64,000 nt of DNA from contig JAVYOA010000002.1 in NCBI GenBank assembly GCA_038734945.1, forward strand, positions 358,014 to 422,013. Reading direction: 5' to 3'. The notes below the pieces were generated by a model. That model was not told where the DNA came from. It saw nothing but the letters and a program-made list of their open reading frames with translations, and did not search any database. This DNA is from Fervidicoccaceae archaeon (GTDB taxonomy: Archaea > Thermoproteota > Thermoprotei_A > Sulfolobales > Fervidicoccaceae). Positions 1 to 9,831 of the stretch are shown here, piece after piece. The position numbers and the translations under genes were made by a program. Numbering within the stretch: position 1 is the stretch's first letter; every line of letters begins with the position of its first letter.

Positions 1-1590
<1,590 letters not shown>

Positions 1591-1657
1591 TCAGCCCAGG
1601 TGCTCCTGTACATGGCTGTTAGAACATAAATTTCTGCTATTCTGATATATACTAGGT

Positions 1658-1679
1658 CTTTTATTCGCTTTTTCTTTCA
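1658..1679 (+). terminator. T-rich tract, possible rRNA terminator
   Basis: A pyrimidine run with two T clusters lies about 70 nt after the rRNA and just before the next gene. Archaeal RNA polymerase terminates at T-rich tracts, so this is a reasonable rRNA terminator. It also lies in the promoter/leader zone of the next gene, and no hairpin supports it. Confidence 0.3.
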
Positions 1680-1699
1680 TAAAGCTTGCGGGGATTCAC

Positions 1700-2605
1700 T
1701 TGATTCCAACTCCCATTGAACTCATCAACAAAGTTCATCCAACTCCAATTGTAAAGCTTAGGAACAGGATTAATGATTCTGCTCTCTACGCTAAGCTCGA
1801 GTTCTTCAATCCGTTTTCGCAGAGCATAAAGGATAGACCCGCCAAGCGCATTCTCGAGGAAGCCATCAGCTCTTCTCTTCCAAAAAAGATCTATGAGGCA
1901 AGCTCTGGAAACTTTGCTATAGCTTTGACACTTCTCTCAAACGCATATGGCATTCCAGTTAGAATATACCTCCCCAAGGGCTCTCCAACGTCCACTCAGT
2001 CACTGCTGAAATTGCTTGGAGCTGAGGTAGTAATAACAGATTTTGATAGCATAAATCCTGAAATGATTGAAATGGTGAAAGAGGAAGCCGAGAGAGATGG
2101 TGCTGTGAATCTAAACCAGTTTGAGAACGATCTAAATCCTCAGACTCACTATGAGGAAACCGGAAAAGAGCTTGTGGAGCAATTGCTAGAGGAGGGGGTG
2201 AAGCCAACTCATCTCATTGTTGGTCTTGGGACTACAGGGACGCTTTGGGGTGTGGTGAGGAGAGTGGAGGAAGTGAGAGAGTGGCGTGGAATTAAGATAA
2301 TTGGCGTTCAGCCAGCTAAGGGATCAAAAATTCCTGGAATAAAGAGAATAGAATCCAGGCCAAAGTGGATTGGAATGGTAGAGCTAAATGAGATCTTGGA
2401 TGTCAGCGATCGAGAGGCTGCACTGGGAGCAATAGAGGTTGGCAGAAAAGAGGGATTGCCCATAGGGCTTTCCTCTGGAGCTGTTTATATTGCTTATAAG
2501 AAAATAGCAGAAAGAGAGAGGGGAGTTTTTGTGACAATATTTCCCGACTCCATCTACAAGTATGTTGAAGTTCTGCAGAAGCTGGTTGGTGAGGCATTAA
2601 GGTGA
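1700..2605 (+). CDS. Cysteine-synthase-family PLP enzyme, likely O-phosphoserine sulfhydrylase
   Basis: A 301-residue fold-type II PLP enzyme. The PLP lysine is K44 in SIKDRPAK, the substrate-binding loop ASSGNF is at 67-72, and the glycine-rich phosphate loop GLGTTGT is at 175-181; these define the cysteine synthase family. It starts at TTG, the only start that keeps the conserved N-terminal TPIVKLRN. Its stop overlaps the ATG of a SerK-like gene (TGATG). Because SerK makes O-phosphoserine, the likely substrate is O-phosphoserine rather than O-acetylserine, as in archaeal OPSS; this is inferred from context. Cystathionine beta-synthase or plain O-acetylserine sulfhydrylase activity cannot be excluded. 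Confidence 0.85.
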   Translation: MIPTPIELINKVHPTPIVKLRNRINDSALYAKLEFFNPFSQSIKDRPAKRILEEAISSSLPKKIYEASSGNFAIALTLLSNAYGIPVRIYLPKGSPTSTQSLLKLLGAEVVITDFDSINPEMIEMVKEEAERDGAVNLNQFENDLNPQTHYEETGKELVEQLLEEGVKPTHLIVGLGTTGTLWGVVRRVEEVREWRGIKIIGVQPAKGSKIPGIKRIESRPKWIGMVELNEILDVSDREAALGAIEVGRKEGLPIGLSSGAVYIAYKKIAERERGVFVTIFPDSIYKYVEVLQKLVGEALR

Positions 2606-3069
2606 TGGCATCAAAGCTTCTGAGGAGAACAGCCCTGGCAAATATAGGGGATCTTCTCCCCCATGAGATGATAAGCGAGCAAACAGTCAATCTAGTGCAG
2701 AAGATGATTGCTAGCGATGGAGCTTTCAAAGTTCCGGTTCTTGTTGACAGCGAGTTTGGAATAATACTCGATGGACATCACAGAGTTGAAGCACTTAGAA
2801 GGCTCGGAATAAAGCTGGCTCCTGTCTATATTGTGGACTATCGCTCAAACGACATACTCGTCTTCTCAAGAAGGAAGGAGATAATTGTAACAAAGAATGA
2901 AGTTATAAGAAGAGCCCTGAGAGGTGACCTATATCCATATAAGACAACTAGACATGTGGTTGTTGGGGGAAGCATGCCTTGCTCACTTATATACCTAGAT
3001 GAGCTGAGAGGGGAGAGAGCCCCCCTGCCTATTGTGAGCTTTCAAAGGAAAGCTTTCTCATTGGGATGA
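2605..3069 (+). CDS. SerK-like free serine kinase (ParB/sulfiredoxin fold)
   Basis: A 154-residue protein of the ParB/Srx superfamily with the signature LDGHHRVEALRRLG at about 53-66 and an N-terminal PHE motif that matches the catalytic-glutamate region of archaeal SerK. SerK phosphorylates free L-serine with ADP as donor, giving O-phosphoserine. The ATG overlaps the stop of the cysteine-synthase-like gene (TGATG), so the two are translationally coupled and plausibly form a two-step serine-to-cysteine route. Such proteins are often labelled ParB, but there is no helix-turn-helix domain and no parA nearby. The 3' end overlaps the convergent ASCH gene by 41 nt. Confidence 0.8.
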   Translation: MASKLLRRTALANIGDLLPHEMISEQTVNLVQKMIASDGAFKVPVLVDSEFGIILDGHHRVEALRRLGIKLAPVYIVDYRSNDILVFSRRKEIIVTKNEVIRRALRGDLYPYKTTRHVVVGGSMPCSLIYLDELRGERAPLPIVSFQRKAFSLG

Positions 3070-3490
3070 TGAACGTTTTAAGAATGCTATCTCCTGGATC
3101 AAGCCTAGCATAGCCCATGGGAGGGATCCAGTTTGGATAGATCATCCTTATTTCTCTCAGCGAGATGAAGACCTTGTACAGCCTCGGATGCCTAATTTCA
3201 ATGGCAACAGCACTTTTTGATCCCTGAATGAACATCTTTGACTCCGGAGATATGCCCTCTGGATTCCTCCTTCTTACATATCTCCAAATTTCCTCTGGAG
3301 TGCCGATCCTTATTTTTCCTATAGTAAATTCCCCCCAGATCTCCTTTACCCTCCCACTCACATATACTATGGCCACGCTTCCCTCTTCCAGTCCTGTTCC
3401 CCTTCCTCTCCTTAGCTCAAACTTTTTTCTTCTATCGAATATTGCTCTTGCATACTCAGGCCGAACCGAAAACATGTAGAATGTGCTCAA
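3029..3490 (-). CDS. ASCH/PUA-like domain protein
   Basis: A 153-residue protein whose N-terminus reads as an ASCH domain: FSVRPEYARAIFDRRKKFELRR, the typical motif for the substrate-facing strand and helix of this beta-barrel fold, followed by a basic segment. ASCH domains are relatives of PUA and bind RNA or modified nucleosides; archaeal members are often annotated as predicted regulators. Function here is unknown. It converges on the serK-like gene with a 41-nt 3' overlap. The roughly 200 nt upstream to surE hold nothing beyond AT-rich promoter-like sequence. Confidence 0.7.
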   Translation of the reverse strand: MSTFYMFSVRPEYARAIFDRRKKFELRRGRGTGLEEGSVAIVYVSGRVKEIWGEFTIGKIRIGTPEEIWRYVRRRNPEGISPESKMFIQGSKSAVAIEIRHPRLYKVFISLREIRMIYPNWIPPMGYARLDPGDSILKTFIIPMRKLSFESSQ

Positions 3491-3704
3491 AGCACATCGG
3501 CCTCCCAGTTTTTCAATTCAGATTCGCAATTTTCATTGACCCTCCTACCAAATCAAAGCTCCTTCCTTTATAATTTCATCCTCTCTCGCCATGAAGCTTA
3601 AATCTCCTGACCTCCATAGCTCTAGAGAAAACGGAGCTCATGGCTGCAAAATTTTAATTCAAGGAGTTTAATAAAAGTGGAGTGAATGATTGGAGGATGT
3701 GGAT

Positions 3705-4520
3705 TTGAGCAGGAGAATCGTCATAACAAATGATGATGGGATCTATAGCCCAGGGCTCAAGATACTTCATGATTCGGTTTCTGGCCTGGGAGAAGTCAAC
3801 GTAATTGCACCAGAAACGCCGAAGAGCAGTACTGGACTAGGACTCACCCTGCACAAGCCTCTCAGAGTGATGAGAATTAAGCTCTGGGGAGAAAAACCTC
3901 TTATAGCAGTAAGTGGAACTCCTAGCGATATAATACACATTTCGGTCCATATACTAAATGGAAGACCTGACCTCGTTCTCTCAGGGATAAATGTGGGAGA
4001 TAACACTAGCCTTCAGGTTATTCTTTCATCTGGAACAGTTGGGGCAGCGATGCAGGCATCTCTCCTGGGAATACCGAGCATCGCATTGAGCGCAGATGTC
4101 AGATCACCGGAGGAACTATTGAGGAAAAGCTACAGAAAGGGTGTAATGGCTGTGTCAAGAGCAATAGCTACCTATGTGCTTGAGAGAGGAATGCCAAAGG
4201 GCTTCGATCTGATTTCTGTCAACTTTCCCTCAGTTGTCGGAAAGAAGACAAGGGTAAAAATAGCTAAGCCTGCTAGAGTTAGATTTGCTCAGTACACGGA
4301 GAGAAGAATAGATCCCCAGGGAAGGCCGTACTTCTGGATATATGGAGAGCCCACATCTCCCGAGCAGGGAACAGATGCCTATGTAGTATTGGTAGAGAAG
4401 AACATTGCAATCACTCCGCTTTCTCTGAATCTGAGCTCATGCCAAGAGACAGAGGAAATAATTGAGCCAATGAGGGCTGAAGCTGAGAGGGCTCTGGAAA
4501 CTGGAATCTCCGGCACATAA
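3705..4520 (+). CDS. surE: 5'/3'-nucleotidase SurE
   Basis: SurE phosphatase acting on nucleoside monophosphates, with metal bound by the N-terminal acidic pair. The motif IVITNDDG is just after the start, followed by LVLSGINVGDN, which supplies the conserved Asn, and the SSGTVGAA loop. The open frame extends to TTG 3690, but GGAGG at 3692-3696 sits 8 nt before TTG 3705, giving a product starting MSRRIVITNDDG; that start is preferred. Length (271 residues) fits the family. The gene stands upstream of aIF5A with its own promoter between them. Confidence 0.93.
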   Translation: MSRRIVITNDDGIYSPGLKILHDSVSGLGEVNVIAPETPKSSTGLGLTLHKPLRVMRIKLWGEKPLIAVSGTPSDIIHISVHILNGRPDLVLSGINVGDNTSLQVILSSGTVGAAMQASLLGIPSIALSADVRSPEELLRKSYRKGVMAVSRAIATYVLERGMPKGFDLISVNFPSVVGKKTRVKIAKPARVRFAQYTERRIDPQGRPYFWIYGEPTSPEQGTDAYVVLVEKNIAITPLSLNLSSCQETEEIIEPMRAEAERALETGISGT

Positions 4521-4534
4521 AAAACAATATTTAC

Positions 4535-4542
4535 TTTTATAA
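4535..4542 (+). promoter_or_regulatory. TATA box for aIF5A
   Basis: TTTTATAA centred about 31 nt upstream of the aIF5A ATG, the spacing expected for an archaeal TATA box driving a leaderless or very short-leader transcript. A possible ribosome-binding site, GAGGT, lies at 4556-4560. Confidence 0.55.
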
Positions 4543-4568
4543 GAAAAACAGGAAAGAGGTATTGTGCC

Positions 4569-4967
4569 ATGAGCATAGTTTATACCTCGCTCGGAGATGT
4601 GAAGGTGGGTTCATATATAGTAATAGATGGCGAGCCCTGCAGAGTTGTGGAGATAACAAAGGCAAAGACTGGAAAGCATGGAAGCGCAAAGGCTCACGTT
4701 GTAGCAATAGGTCTATTCAGCGGCAGCAAGAAGACGATAACTGCTCCTGTTGATCAGAGGGTTGAGCAGCCGATAATAGAAAAGAGGGTTGCCCAGGTAA
4801 TTTCGGACCTTGGAAAATCCTTCCAGCTAATGGATCTTGAGACATATGATACATTTGAGGTTCCAAAGCCGGAGGACCCAGAGCTTGCTGGGAAAATAGC
4901 ACCTGGAAAAGATGTTGAATACTGGGAAGTAATGGGAAGAAGGATCATTGTGAGAACAAGAGGATGA
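4569..4967 (+). CDS. Translation initiation factor 5A (aIF5A)
   Basis: A 132-residue aIF5A that relieves ribosome stalling. The hypusination loop KTGKHGSAK is present with the modified lysine at K36, followed by an OB-fold C-terminal domain. Modification needs deoxyhypusine synthase, which is not in the window. Start is ATG, with a TATA box about 31 nt upstream. SRP54 follows after 18 nt, so both probably share a transcript. Confidence 0.96.
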   Translation: MSIVYTSLGDVKVGSYIVIDGEPCRVVEITKAKTGKHGSAKAHVVAIGLFSGSKKTITAPVDQRVEQPIIEKRVAQVISDLGKSFQLMDLETYDTFEVPKPEDPELAGKIAPGKDVEYWEVMGRRIIVRTRG

Positions 4968-4985
4968 AAGAGGATTGAATGATAG

Positions 4986-6344
4986 TTGAGCTCGCTGTTT
5001 TCTGGGCTTAGGGAAGCAATAAAGAAGTATTTTTCCAGCACCTCTCCCTACGAGGAGAGCGTTGAGGAGTTCATAAAGGACCTTCAGAGAACTCTCATAA
5101 AGTCTGATGTGAATGTAAAGATAGTTTTTGAGATGTCAAACAGAATAAAGAAGAGGGCTCTTGAGGAAAAGCCTCCTCAGGGAGCTTCTAGGAAGGATTG
5201 GTTTCTAAAGATAGTCTATGAGGAGCTAGTCTCGATTCTTGGAGGAGAGGAAGAGCCTGAGATAATTCCAAGGAAGAGGCCATATGTAATAATGCTGGTT
5301 GGGCTTCAGGGAAGTGGTAAAACAACCACAGCAGCAAAGCTGGCATGGTACTTTAAAACCAGGAAGCTCAAGTCTGGCCTTATTGCAGCTGATACTTACA
5401 GGGCTGGAGCATACGATCAGCTGAAGCAGCTGAGTGAGAAAGTTGGAGCTCTGTTCTATGGAGATCCAAGAGAGAGGGATCCTGTGGCTATAAGCTTGAG
5501 GGGAGTGGAGGAGCTGAAGAAGCAGGGGGTCGATGTCATTATCATTGATACAGCTGGGCGTCATGGCTATGGAAATGAGGCAGATCTCCTTGAAGAGATG
5601 AGGCAAATCGCTTCTGCTGTCAAGCCTGATGAAATAGTAATGGTTCTAGACGCTTCCATTGGACAGAAGGCTTCGGAAATAGCTAAAAGGTTTCATGAAG
5701 CTACTCCAATAGGAAGCATAGTGATATCAAAGATGGATGGAACTGCAAAGGGAGGCGGAGCTCTATCAGCAGTGGCGATGACGGGGGCAAAGATAAAGTT
5801 CATAGGCACTGGAGAGGAAATAAGCGAGATAGAGCCTTTCAGGACTAAAAGCTTTGTATCTAGGATACTTGGACTTGGGGACATTGAGGGACTTCTGGAG
5901 AGAATGAGATCGCTGGAGATAGATAAGGAGGAGCTGGAGAAGCAGGCTGAGGAGATGCTCACAAAGGGCCTAAATATGAAGCTCATATACAAGCAATTGA
6001 TGCAGATAAGAAAGATGGGTCCTCTGAGCAAGGTGCTGAAAATGATTCCCGGGTTTAGCATGAGTATCCCAGATGACAGCGAGCTGGAAAAGATTGGGGA
6101 GGAAAAGTTCGACAGGTGGATCGCAGCCATCAACAGCATGACGTATGAGGAACTGGAGAAGCCGGAATTAATTGAAAGGGAGAAGAGCAGGCTGAGAAGA
6201 ATAGCAATTGGTTCAGGAACAAGGGTGGAGGATGTAAGGGAGCTGCTGAAGTACTATGAGGGGACAAGGAGGATGCTGAAGCAGCTCAAGAGGAAGAAGT
6301 CCGTGCTGAAGAAGCTTGAGAAGGAGGGAGAGGGTCTTTTCTGA
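4986..6344 (+). CDS. Signal recognition particle GTPase SRP54
   Basis: A 452-residue SRP54 with all three domains: the N-terminal four-helix bundle (1-90), the GTPase G domain with P-loop GLQGSGKTTT near 105-114, DTAGRH near 185 and SKMDG near 246, and a C-terminal Met-rich M domain (about 300-445) that binds 7S RNA and signal peptides. The start is TTG, preceded by GAGG about 10 nt upstream. It is cotranscribed with aIF5A and the following pus10. The 7S RNA gene is not in this window. Confidence 0.96.
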   Translation: MSSLFSGLREAIKKYFSSTSPYEESVEEFIKDLQRTLIKSDVNVKIVFEMSNRIKKRALEEKPPQGASRKDWFLKIVYEELVSILGGEEEPEIIPRKRPYVIMLVGLQGSGKTTTAAKLAWYFKTRKLKSGLIAADTYRAGAYDQLKQLSEKVGALFYGDPRERDPVAISLRGVEELKKQGVDVIIIDTAGRHGYGNEADLLEEMRQIASAVKPDEIVMVLDASIGQKASEIAKRFHEATPIGSIVISKMDGTAKGGGALSAVAMTGAKIKFIGTGEEISEIEPFRTKSFVSRILGLGDIEGLLERMRSLEIDKEELEKQAEEMLTKGLNMKLIYKQLMQIRKMGPLSKVLKMIPGFSMSIPDDSELEKIGEEKFDRWIAAINSMTYEELEKPELIEREKSRLRRIAIGSGTRVEDVRELLKYYEGTRRMLKQLKRKKSVLKKLEKEGEGLF

Positions 6345-6350
6345 GCTTTC

Positions 6351-7640
6351 GTGGTGGGAATTTTGGGATCCATTCTGGAGGAAGCAGCCAATGTCATGAA
6401 ATCATTTCCTCTCTGTGATTCTTGCCTAGGAAGGATGTTCTCAACTCTGATGAGGGGAATGAGCAATGAGGAGAGAGGAAAAGCTCTGAAGAGAGCTGTT
6501 GTAATGGATATACTGTTGAGGATGAAAAGCGGAGAAAAGGATGCCGAAAATAATTTGAGGGAAATTGCCAGATCGCTGGGAGAGGACTTCAATGAGACTC
6601 TGAAGTCGGTTGGAATGCAGAGAGATGTTGTGCCATGCTATATTTGCGGAAACAATATCAGGGAATGGAAGAAGCTGTATGAGAAAGCTGTTGAAAGGCT
6701 GAAGGAAGTTTCTGCGGAGTCGTTTCTGGTAGGTGTTCGAATACCAAGAGATATTGAGGAAAGGGAGGAGGAAGTTGTGAGAGCTCTCTCCCTTTATACT
6801 GCAGAATCAATTAAATCTGAGCTTAAGAGGGAAATCGGAAAATCCATTTCCATGCGTCTTGGAATACCTGTTGAGTTCAAGACTCCTGGGGCCGTTGTAT
6901 ATGTTGATGTTGGGAAAAATGATGTTGAGATTGCTGTGAACCCCCTATTCATAAAGGGAAGATATGTGAAGAGCGGAAGGAACATAAGCCAGATCAGGTG
7001 GTTCGATGAGCCATTGAGCAGCGACTCCCTGTCTATAGAAAAGATGATTTCATCGCTTCTGAAAATATACGATGGATCTGAGATTGTCCTTCATGCCTCT
7101 GGTAGGGAGGATGTCGATGTCAGAATGCTTGGGTATGGAAGGCCATTTGTGGTAGAAATTAAGAATCCAAGAAAAAGAAGAGCAAATTTAAAGCTTGTCT
7201 CGGATATTCTGAACAGATCCTCTCCATATGGTAGATTTTTCATTGAAGGAATTGGAAAGAGGGATGATGTGAGAACCCTTAAGCTTATGGATAGGGCCAA
7301 ACTGAAAGCATATAGGTTCGTGGCTGTTTCAGAGGAGCCAGTGAATGAAGATGATATTGAGAAAATTGCTGCAGGTTTGAGGGGAGCTACGATAAAGCAG
7401 AGAACGCCCACCAGGGTTCTGAAGAGAAGGGCAGACATTGTGAGGAGCAAGAGGATTCACGATATAAGCCTCACAAGAATTGGAGAGAATGCGATTTTGG
7501 GGATTTTGGTAGCCGATGGAGGTCTATATGTGAAGGAGCTCATTTCAGGAGATGATGGGAGAACTGTGCCTAGCTTCTCTAGCTTGACTGGAAAGAAAAT
7601 GAGCTGTGCTGAGCTGGATGTTCTGAAGGTATTTATTTAG
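6351..7640 (+). CDS. tRNA pseudouridine synthase Pus10
   Basis: A 429-residue Pus10, which makes pseudouridine 54 and 55 in archaeal tRNA. The N-terminal zinc module has two CxxC pairs (CDSC near residue 22 and CYIC near 99), followed by a THUMP-like region. The C-terminal catalytic domain holds the catalytic Asp in the segment HASGREDVDVRMLG and the downstream GRPFVVEI strand. It starts at one of two tandem GTG codons 6 nt after the srp54 stop. It overlaps the convergent trmJ gene by 8 nt. Confidence 0.93.
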   Translation: MVGILGSILEEAANVMKSFPLCDSCLGRMFSTLMRGMSNEERGKALKRAVVMDILLRMKSGEKDAENNLREIARSLGEDFNETLKSVGMQRDVVPCYICGNNIREWKKLYEKAVERLKEVSAESFLVGVRIPRDIEEREEEVVRALSLYTAESIKSELKREIGKSISMRLGIPVEFKTPGAVVYVDVGKNDVEIAVNPLFIKGRYVKSGRNISQIRWFDEPLSSDSLSIEKMISSLLKIYDGSEIVLHASGREDVDVRMLGYGRPFVVEIKNPRKRRANLKLVSDILNRSSPYGRFFIEGIGKRDDVRTLKLMDRAKLKAYRFVAVSEEPVNEDDIEKIAAGLRGATIKQRTPTRVLKRRADIVRSKRIHDISLTRIGENAILGILVADGGLYVKELISGDDGRTVPSFSSLTGKKMSCAELDVLKVFI

Positions 7641-8334
7641 ATTCACTTTGGATTCTTCTTAGGGCTCTTCTCAGAACGTGATGGACAACGCGAATTTCCA
7701 TTCTGGATGGAGAAGATTTGTAGATGATTTGTCTGAATGCCCTGCTTGCTCTCTCTACCTTGTGTGGATCTCTGTGAACAAGAGCTGATATTTGGGAAAA
7801 AGTTGAAATTGTGCTTTCAATGTCTTCCCTCGAAGCAGTTTCAATAATGGGCTCGGTCTTCTTCTTCGCAGTGAGCTCATACAGGTATATAGCAACTGAG
7901 TTTGATAGGTTCAATGCTGGGTATTCTTCCGATGTTGGTATAGTTGATGCCAAATCGCACTTCGAGAGCTCTTCCCTCGTCAGTCCAGTGCTTTCCCTTC
8001 CGAAAACAAGGCACACATTTTTGTATTTGGAAACCAGTTCAGGTAGATGCAAGGAGGATACTGTGTTTCTCAATATATCATCAGAAGCCCCTTTAGCTGT
8101 AGTGCATATTTTAATATCGCAGCCATTCAGTGCATCTTCAATTGTTACATGCCTAACAATGGAATGATACAGATGCCCTGCTCTTACTGCATATCTGAGA
8201 ACCTCTTCCTCGTTGTACTCTCTAGTTGATACTATATGAATATCCTTGATGCTGAAATTTGCTGCAAGCCTCAATATCATGCCAAGATTTACTGATCCCT
8301 CTGTATCAACTAGCACCAATCTCAGATTATCCAT
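7633..8334 (-). CDS. TrmJ-type tRNA 2'-O-methyltransferase (SPOUT family)
   Basis: A 233-residue SPOUT methyltransferase. N-terminal VDTEGSVNLGMILRLAANF is the motif 1 of the TrmH/TrmJ clade. LVFGRESTGLT and IPTSEEYPALNLSNSVAIYLYEL are motifs 2 and 3 that form the knotted S-adenosylmethionine site. The C-terminal helical extension (LVHRDPHKVERA...) is typical of archaeal TrmJ, which methylates the ribose of C32 in tRNA. The start overlaps the end of the hemK2-like gene by 8 nt, so both are in one reverse operon with ksgA. Confidence 0.88.
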   Translation of the reverse strand: MDNLRLVLVDTEGSVNLGMILRLAANFSIKDIHIVSTREYNEEEVLRYAVRAGHLYHSIVRHVTIEDALNGCDIKICTTAKGASDDILRNTVSSLHLPELVSKYKNVCLVFGRESTGLTREELSKCDLASTIPTSEEYPALNLSNSVAIYLYELTAKKKTEPIIETASREDIESTISTFSQISALVHRDPHKVERASRAFRQIIYKSSPSRMEIRVVHHVLRRALRRIQSESK

Positions 8335-8992
8335 TTTTTTCCCCTCTCAATAGGTAGAGCCTCTCAAAAAAATAATCTCTTTTATCGACAACTTCAGTGA
8401 TGAAATGTAGAGACCTCATTGTCTTCATGATCTCTTCAGCCCCTCCCAGCGAGGAGGATACTAGGAGAACCGTGTATTTTCCGCTAAGAAGCCCTTCAAG
8501 GCTCTTGAGAATTCTCACGGAAGTCTCGGACCCCTTCTTCCCACCATATAAAGCCATATCCAAAAAATAATCTCCAGTTGACTGATCGTATGGCAGGTAT
8601 GGGGGATTGATCAGAACCAGATCGAAGTGAGTCCCCCTGCGAATTATGCCATCAATATCTCCAGCAATGATCTCCACAGATTCAGCTCTCTCTCCTAGAA
8701 TTTTTCTTAGGTTGAATTGAGATGTTTCACAGGCCTTTGGAGAAATGTCTACTGACATGACATGTGAGGCTCCTCTTTCGACAGCAAAAATGGAGAGAAT
8801 TCCGCTGCCGCTGCCTATATCGAGAACCCTAGCATTCTCAAGCAAGCTAACATTTTTCTCTAAATAGGAGAGAATCATGTATGTATCATCGCTTGGGTCA
8901 TATACTGATGGGGGGATGCATAAGCTGTATCCCCATCTTAGCTTCTCTGGGCTCCCATCAGGGCAGCTCTTGCCAGCTCCTCCATTTGCCAT
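8327..8992 (-). CDS. HemK2/MTQ2-like N5-glutamine methyltransferase
   Basis: A 221-residue Rossmann-fold methyltransferase with LDIGSGSGILSI (motif I), VMSVDIS (motif II) and NPPYLP, the motif IV specific to glutamine/adenine N-methyltransferases. Archaeal HemK2-like proteins methylate the GGQ glutamine of release factor aRF1. The only standard start that keeps motif I and its upstream helix is the ATG at 8992, which overlaps the ksgA 3' end by 55 nt. The order L21e-rpo4-DUF655-ksgA-hemK is a widely conserved archaeal neighbourhood. Confidence 0.88.
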   Translation of the reverse strand: MANGGAGKSCPDGSPEKLRWGYSLCIPPSVYDPSDDTYMILSYLEKNVSLLENARVLDIGSGSGILSIFAVERGASHVMSVDISPKACETSQFNLRKILGERAESVEIIAGDIDGIIRRGTHFDLVLINPPYLPYDQSTGDYFLDMALYGGKKGSETSVRILKSLEGLLSGKYTVLLVSSSLGGAEEIMKTMRSLHFITEVVDKRDYFFERLYLLRGEKNG

Positions 8993-9831
8993 GGTGCTAT
9001 CTCCCTCACTCTCAGATTCTCGACCTCTCTGAGAATGCTCCTTCCAGTTTCAACATCTATTTTCAAATTGAGCCTCTCCATGCAGAATGGAACCACCTTT
9101 CTGGCAACCCTATTTCTCTGGGAAAACAAACATCCGCTGATTTTCTCCAGAATTGAATGCAGAACATTATCATAATCTCTTTTTCTCACAAGTCTGATTA
9201 CTGTTACGCTAACTTTTGGTCTGGGAGCGAAGCAGTTTGAACTGAAGGTCCCCTTCATTTCCCTCTCAAACAATAGAGAGGAGAGAACGGAAATTCTCCC
9301 ATAGTTCTCATCTCCAGGAGAGGCAGCAATCCTCATTGCCACTTCACTCTGAACTCCGAGAACTGATTCCCTAATGCTGTTGTTCCTGGCTATCTCCAGA
9401 AAAATGGGGACAGAAAGGGAAAATGGTGTGCTGGAAATCACAAGGGGTATTCTTGTCCTTCGAAGAATCTCTATTCCATCTCCCAAAACTAAGGCAACTC
9501 TGCTGGATTCTACATTCTTCGATGCAAGCTCGAAGAGCCGGGGATCCTTCTCTACTGAAATTACAAAACCCCTCATTCTGCTTATAAGGAAAGCTGTTAA
9601 GAAGCCTATCCCAGTTCCAATTTCTAGAATTTCGTTGTATTGAGAGGAGGCCGAGGAGCTCAATGTCTCAAGATAATCTCTACTTACGGCGAAGTTCTGG
9701 CCAAGTCTTCTAGAGGGCCTAATGCCTGCTTCTTTCAAGAAATGTCTTGTTATTTTTCTCAGGCCATCGCTTGAGATTTTTGAAGCAAATTCCTCTGAGA
9801 TTATAGCTTGAGGATTTCTCATGGAAATCAA
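8938..9831 (-). CDS. ksgA: 16S rRNA dimethyladenosine transferase KsgA/RsmA
   Basis: A 297-residue KsgA/Dim1 family protein that dimethylates two adenines at the 3' end of 16S rRNA. RRLGQNF (41-47) and motif I EIGTGIGFLT (70-79), the acidic E94 and D118 are all in place, and APRPKVSVTVIRL is the typical C-terminal motif. Motif IV, normally NLPY, reads STPF at 134-137, so the base-contacting Asn is replaced by Ser; activity or target may differ. The start TTG overlaps the DUF655 stop (TTGA). An ATG lies three codons later. Confidence 0.9.
   Translation of the reverse strand: MISMRNPQAIISEEFASKISSDGLRKITRHFLKEAGIRPSRRLGQNFAVSRDYLETLSSSASSQYNEILEIGTGIGFLTAFLISRMRGFVISVEKDPRLFELASKNVESSRVALVLGDGIEILRRTRIPLVISSTPFSLSVPIFLEIARNNSIRESVLGVQSEVAMRIAASPGDENYGRISVLSSLLFEREMKGTFSSNCFAPRPKVSVTVIRLVRKRDYDNVLHSILEKISGCLFSQRNRVARKVVPFCMERLNLKIDVETGRSILREVENLRVREIAPWQMEELARAALMGAQRS

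Noticed and set aside
3228..3479. Forward open frame within the ASCH gene, and dozens of similar antisense frames elsewhere
   Set aside because: They lie entirely opposite recognised genes, have no ribosome-binding site and no family resemblance.
3491..3689. Box C/D guide RNA on the reverse strand
   Set aside because: GATGA and CTGA occur, but the spacing and the inner D'/C' pair do not form a normal C/D layout.
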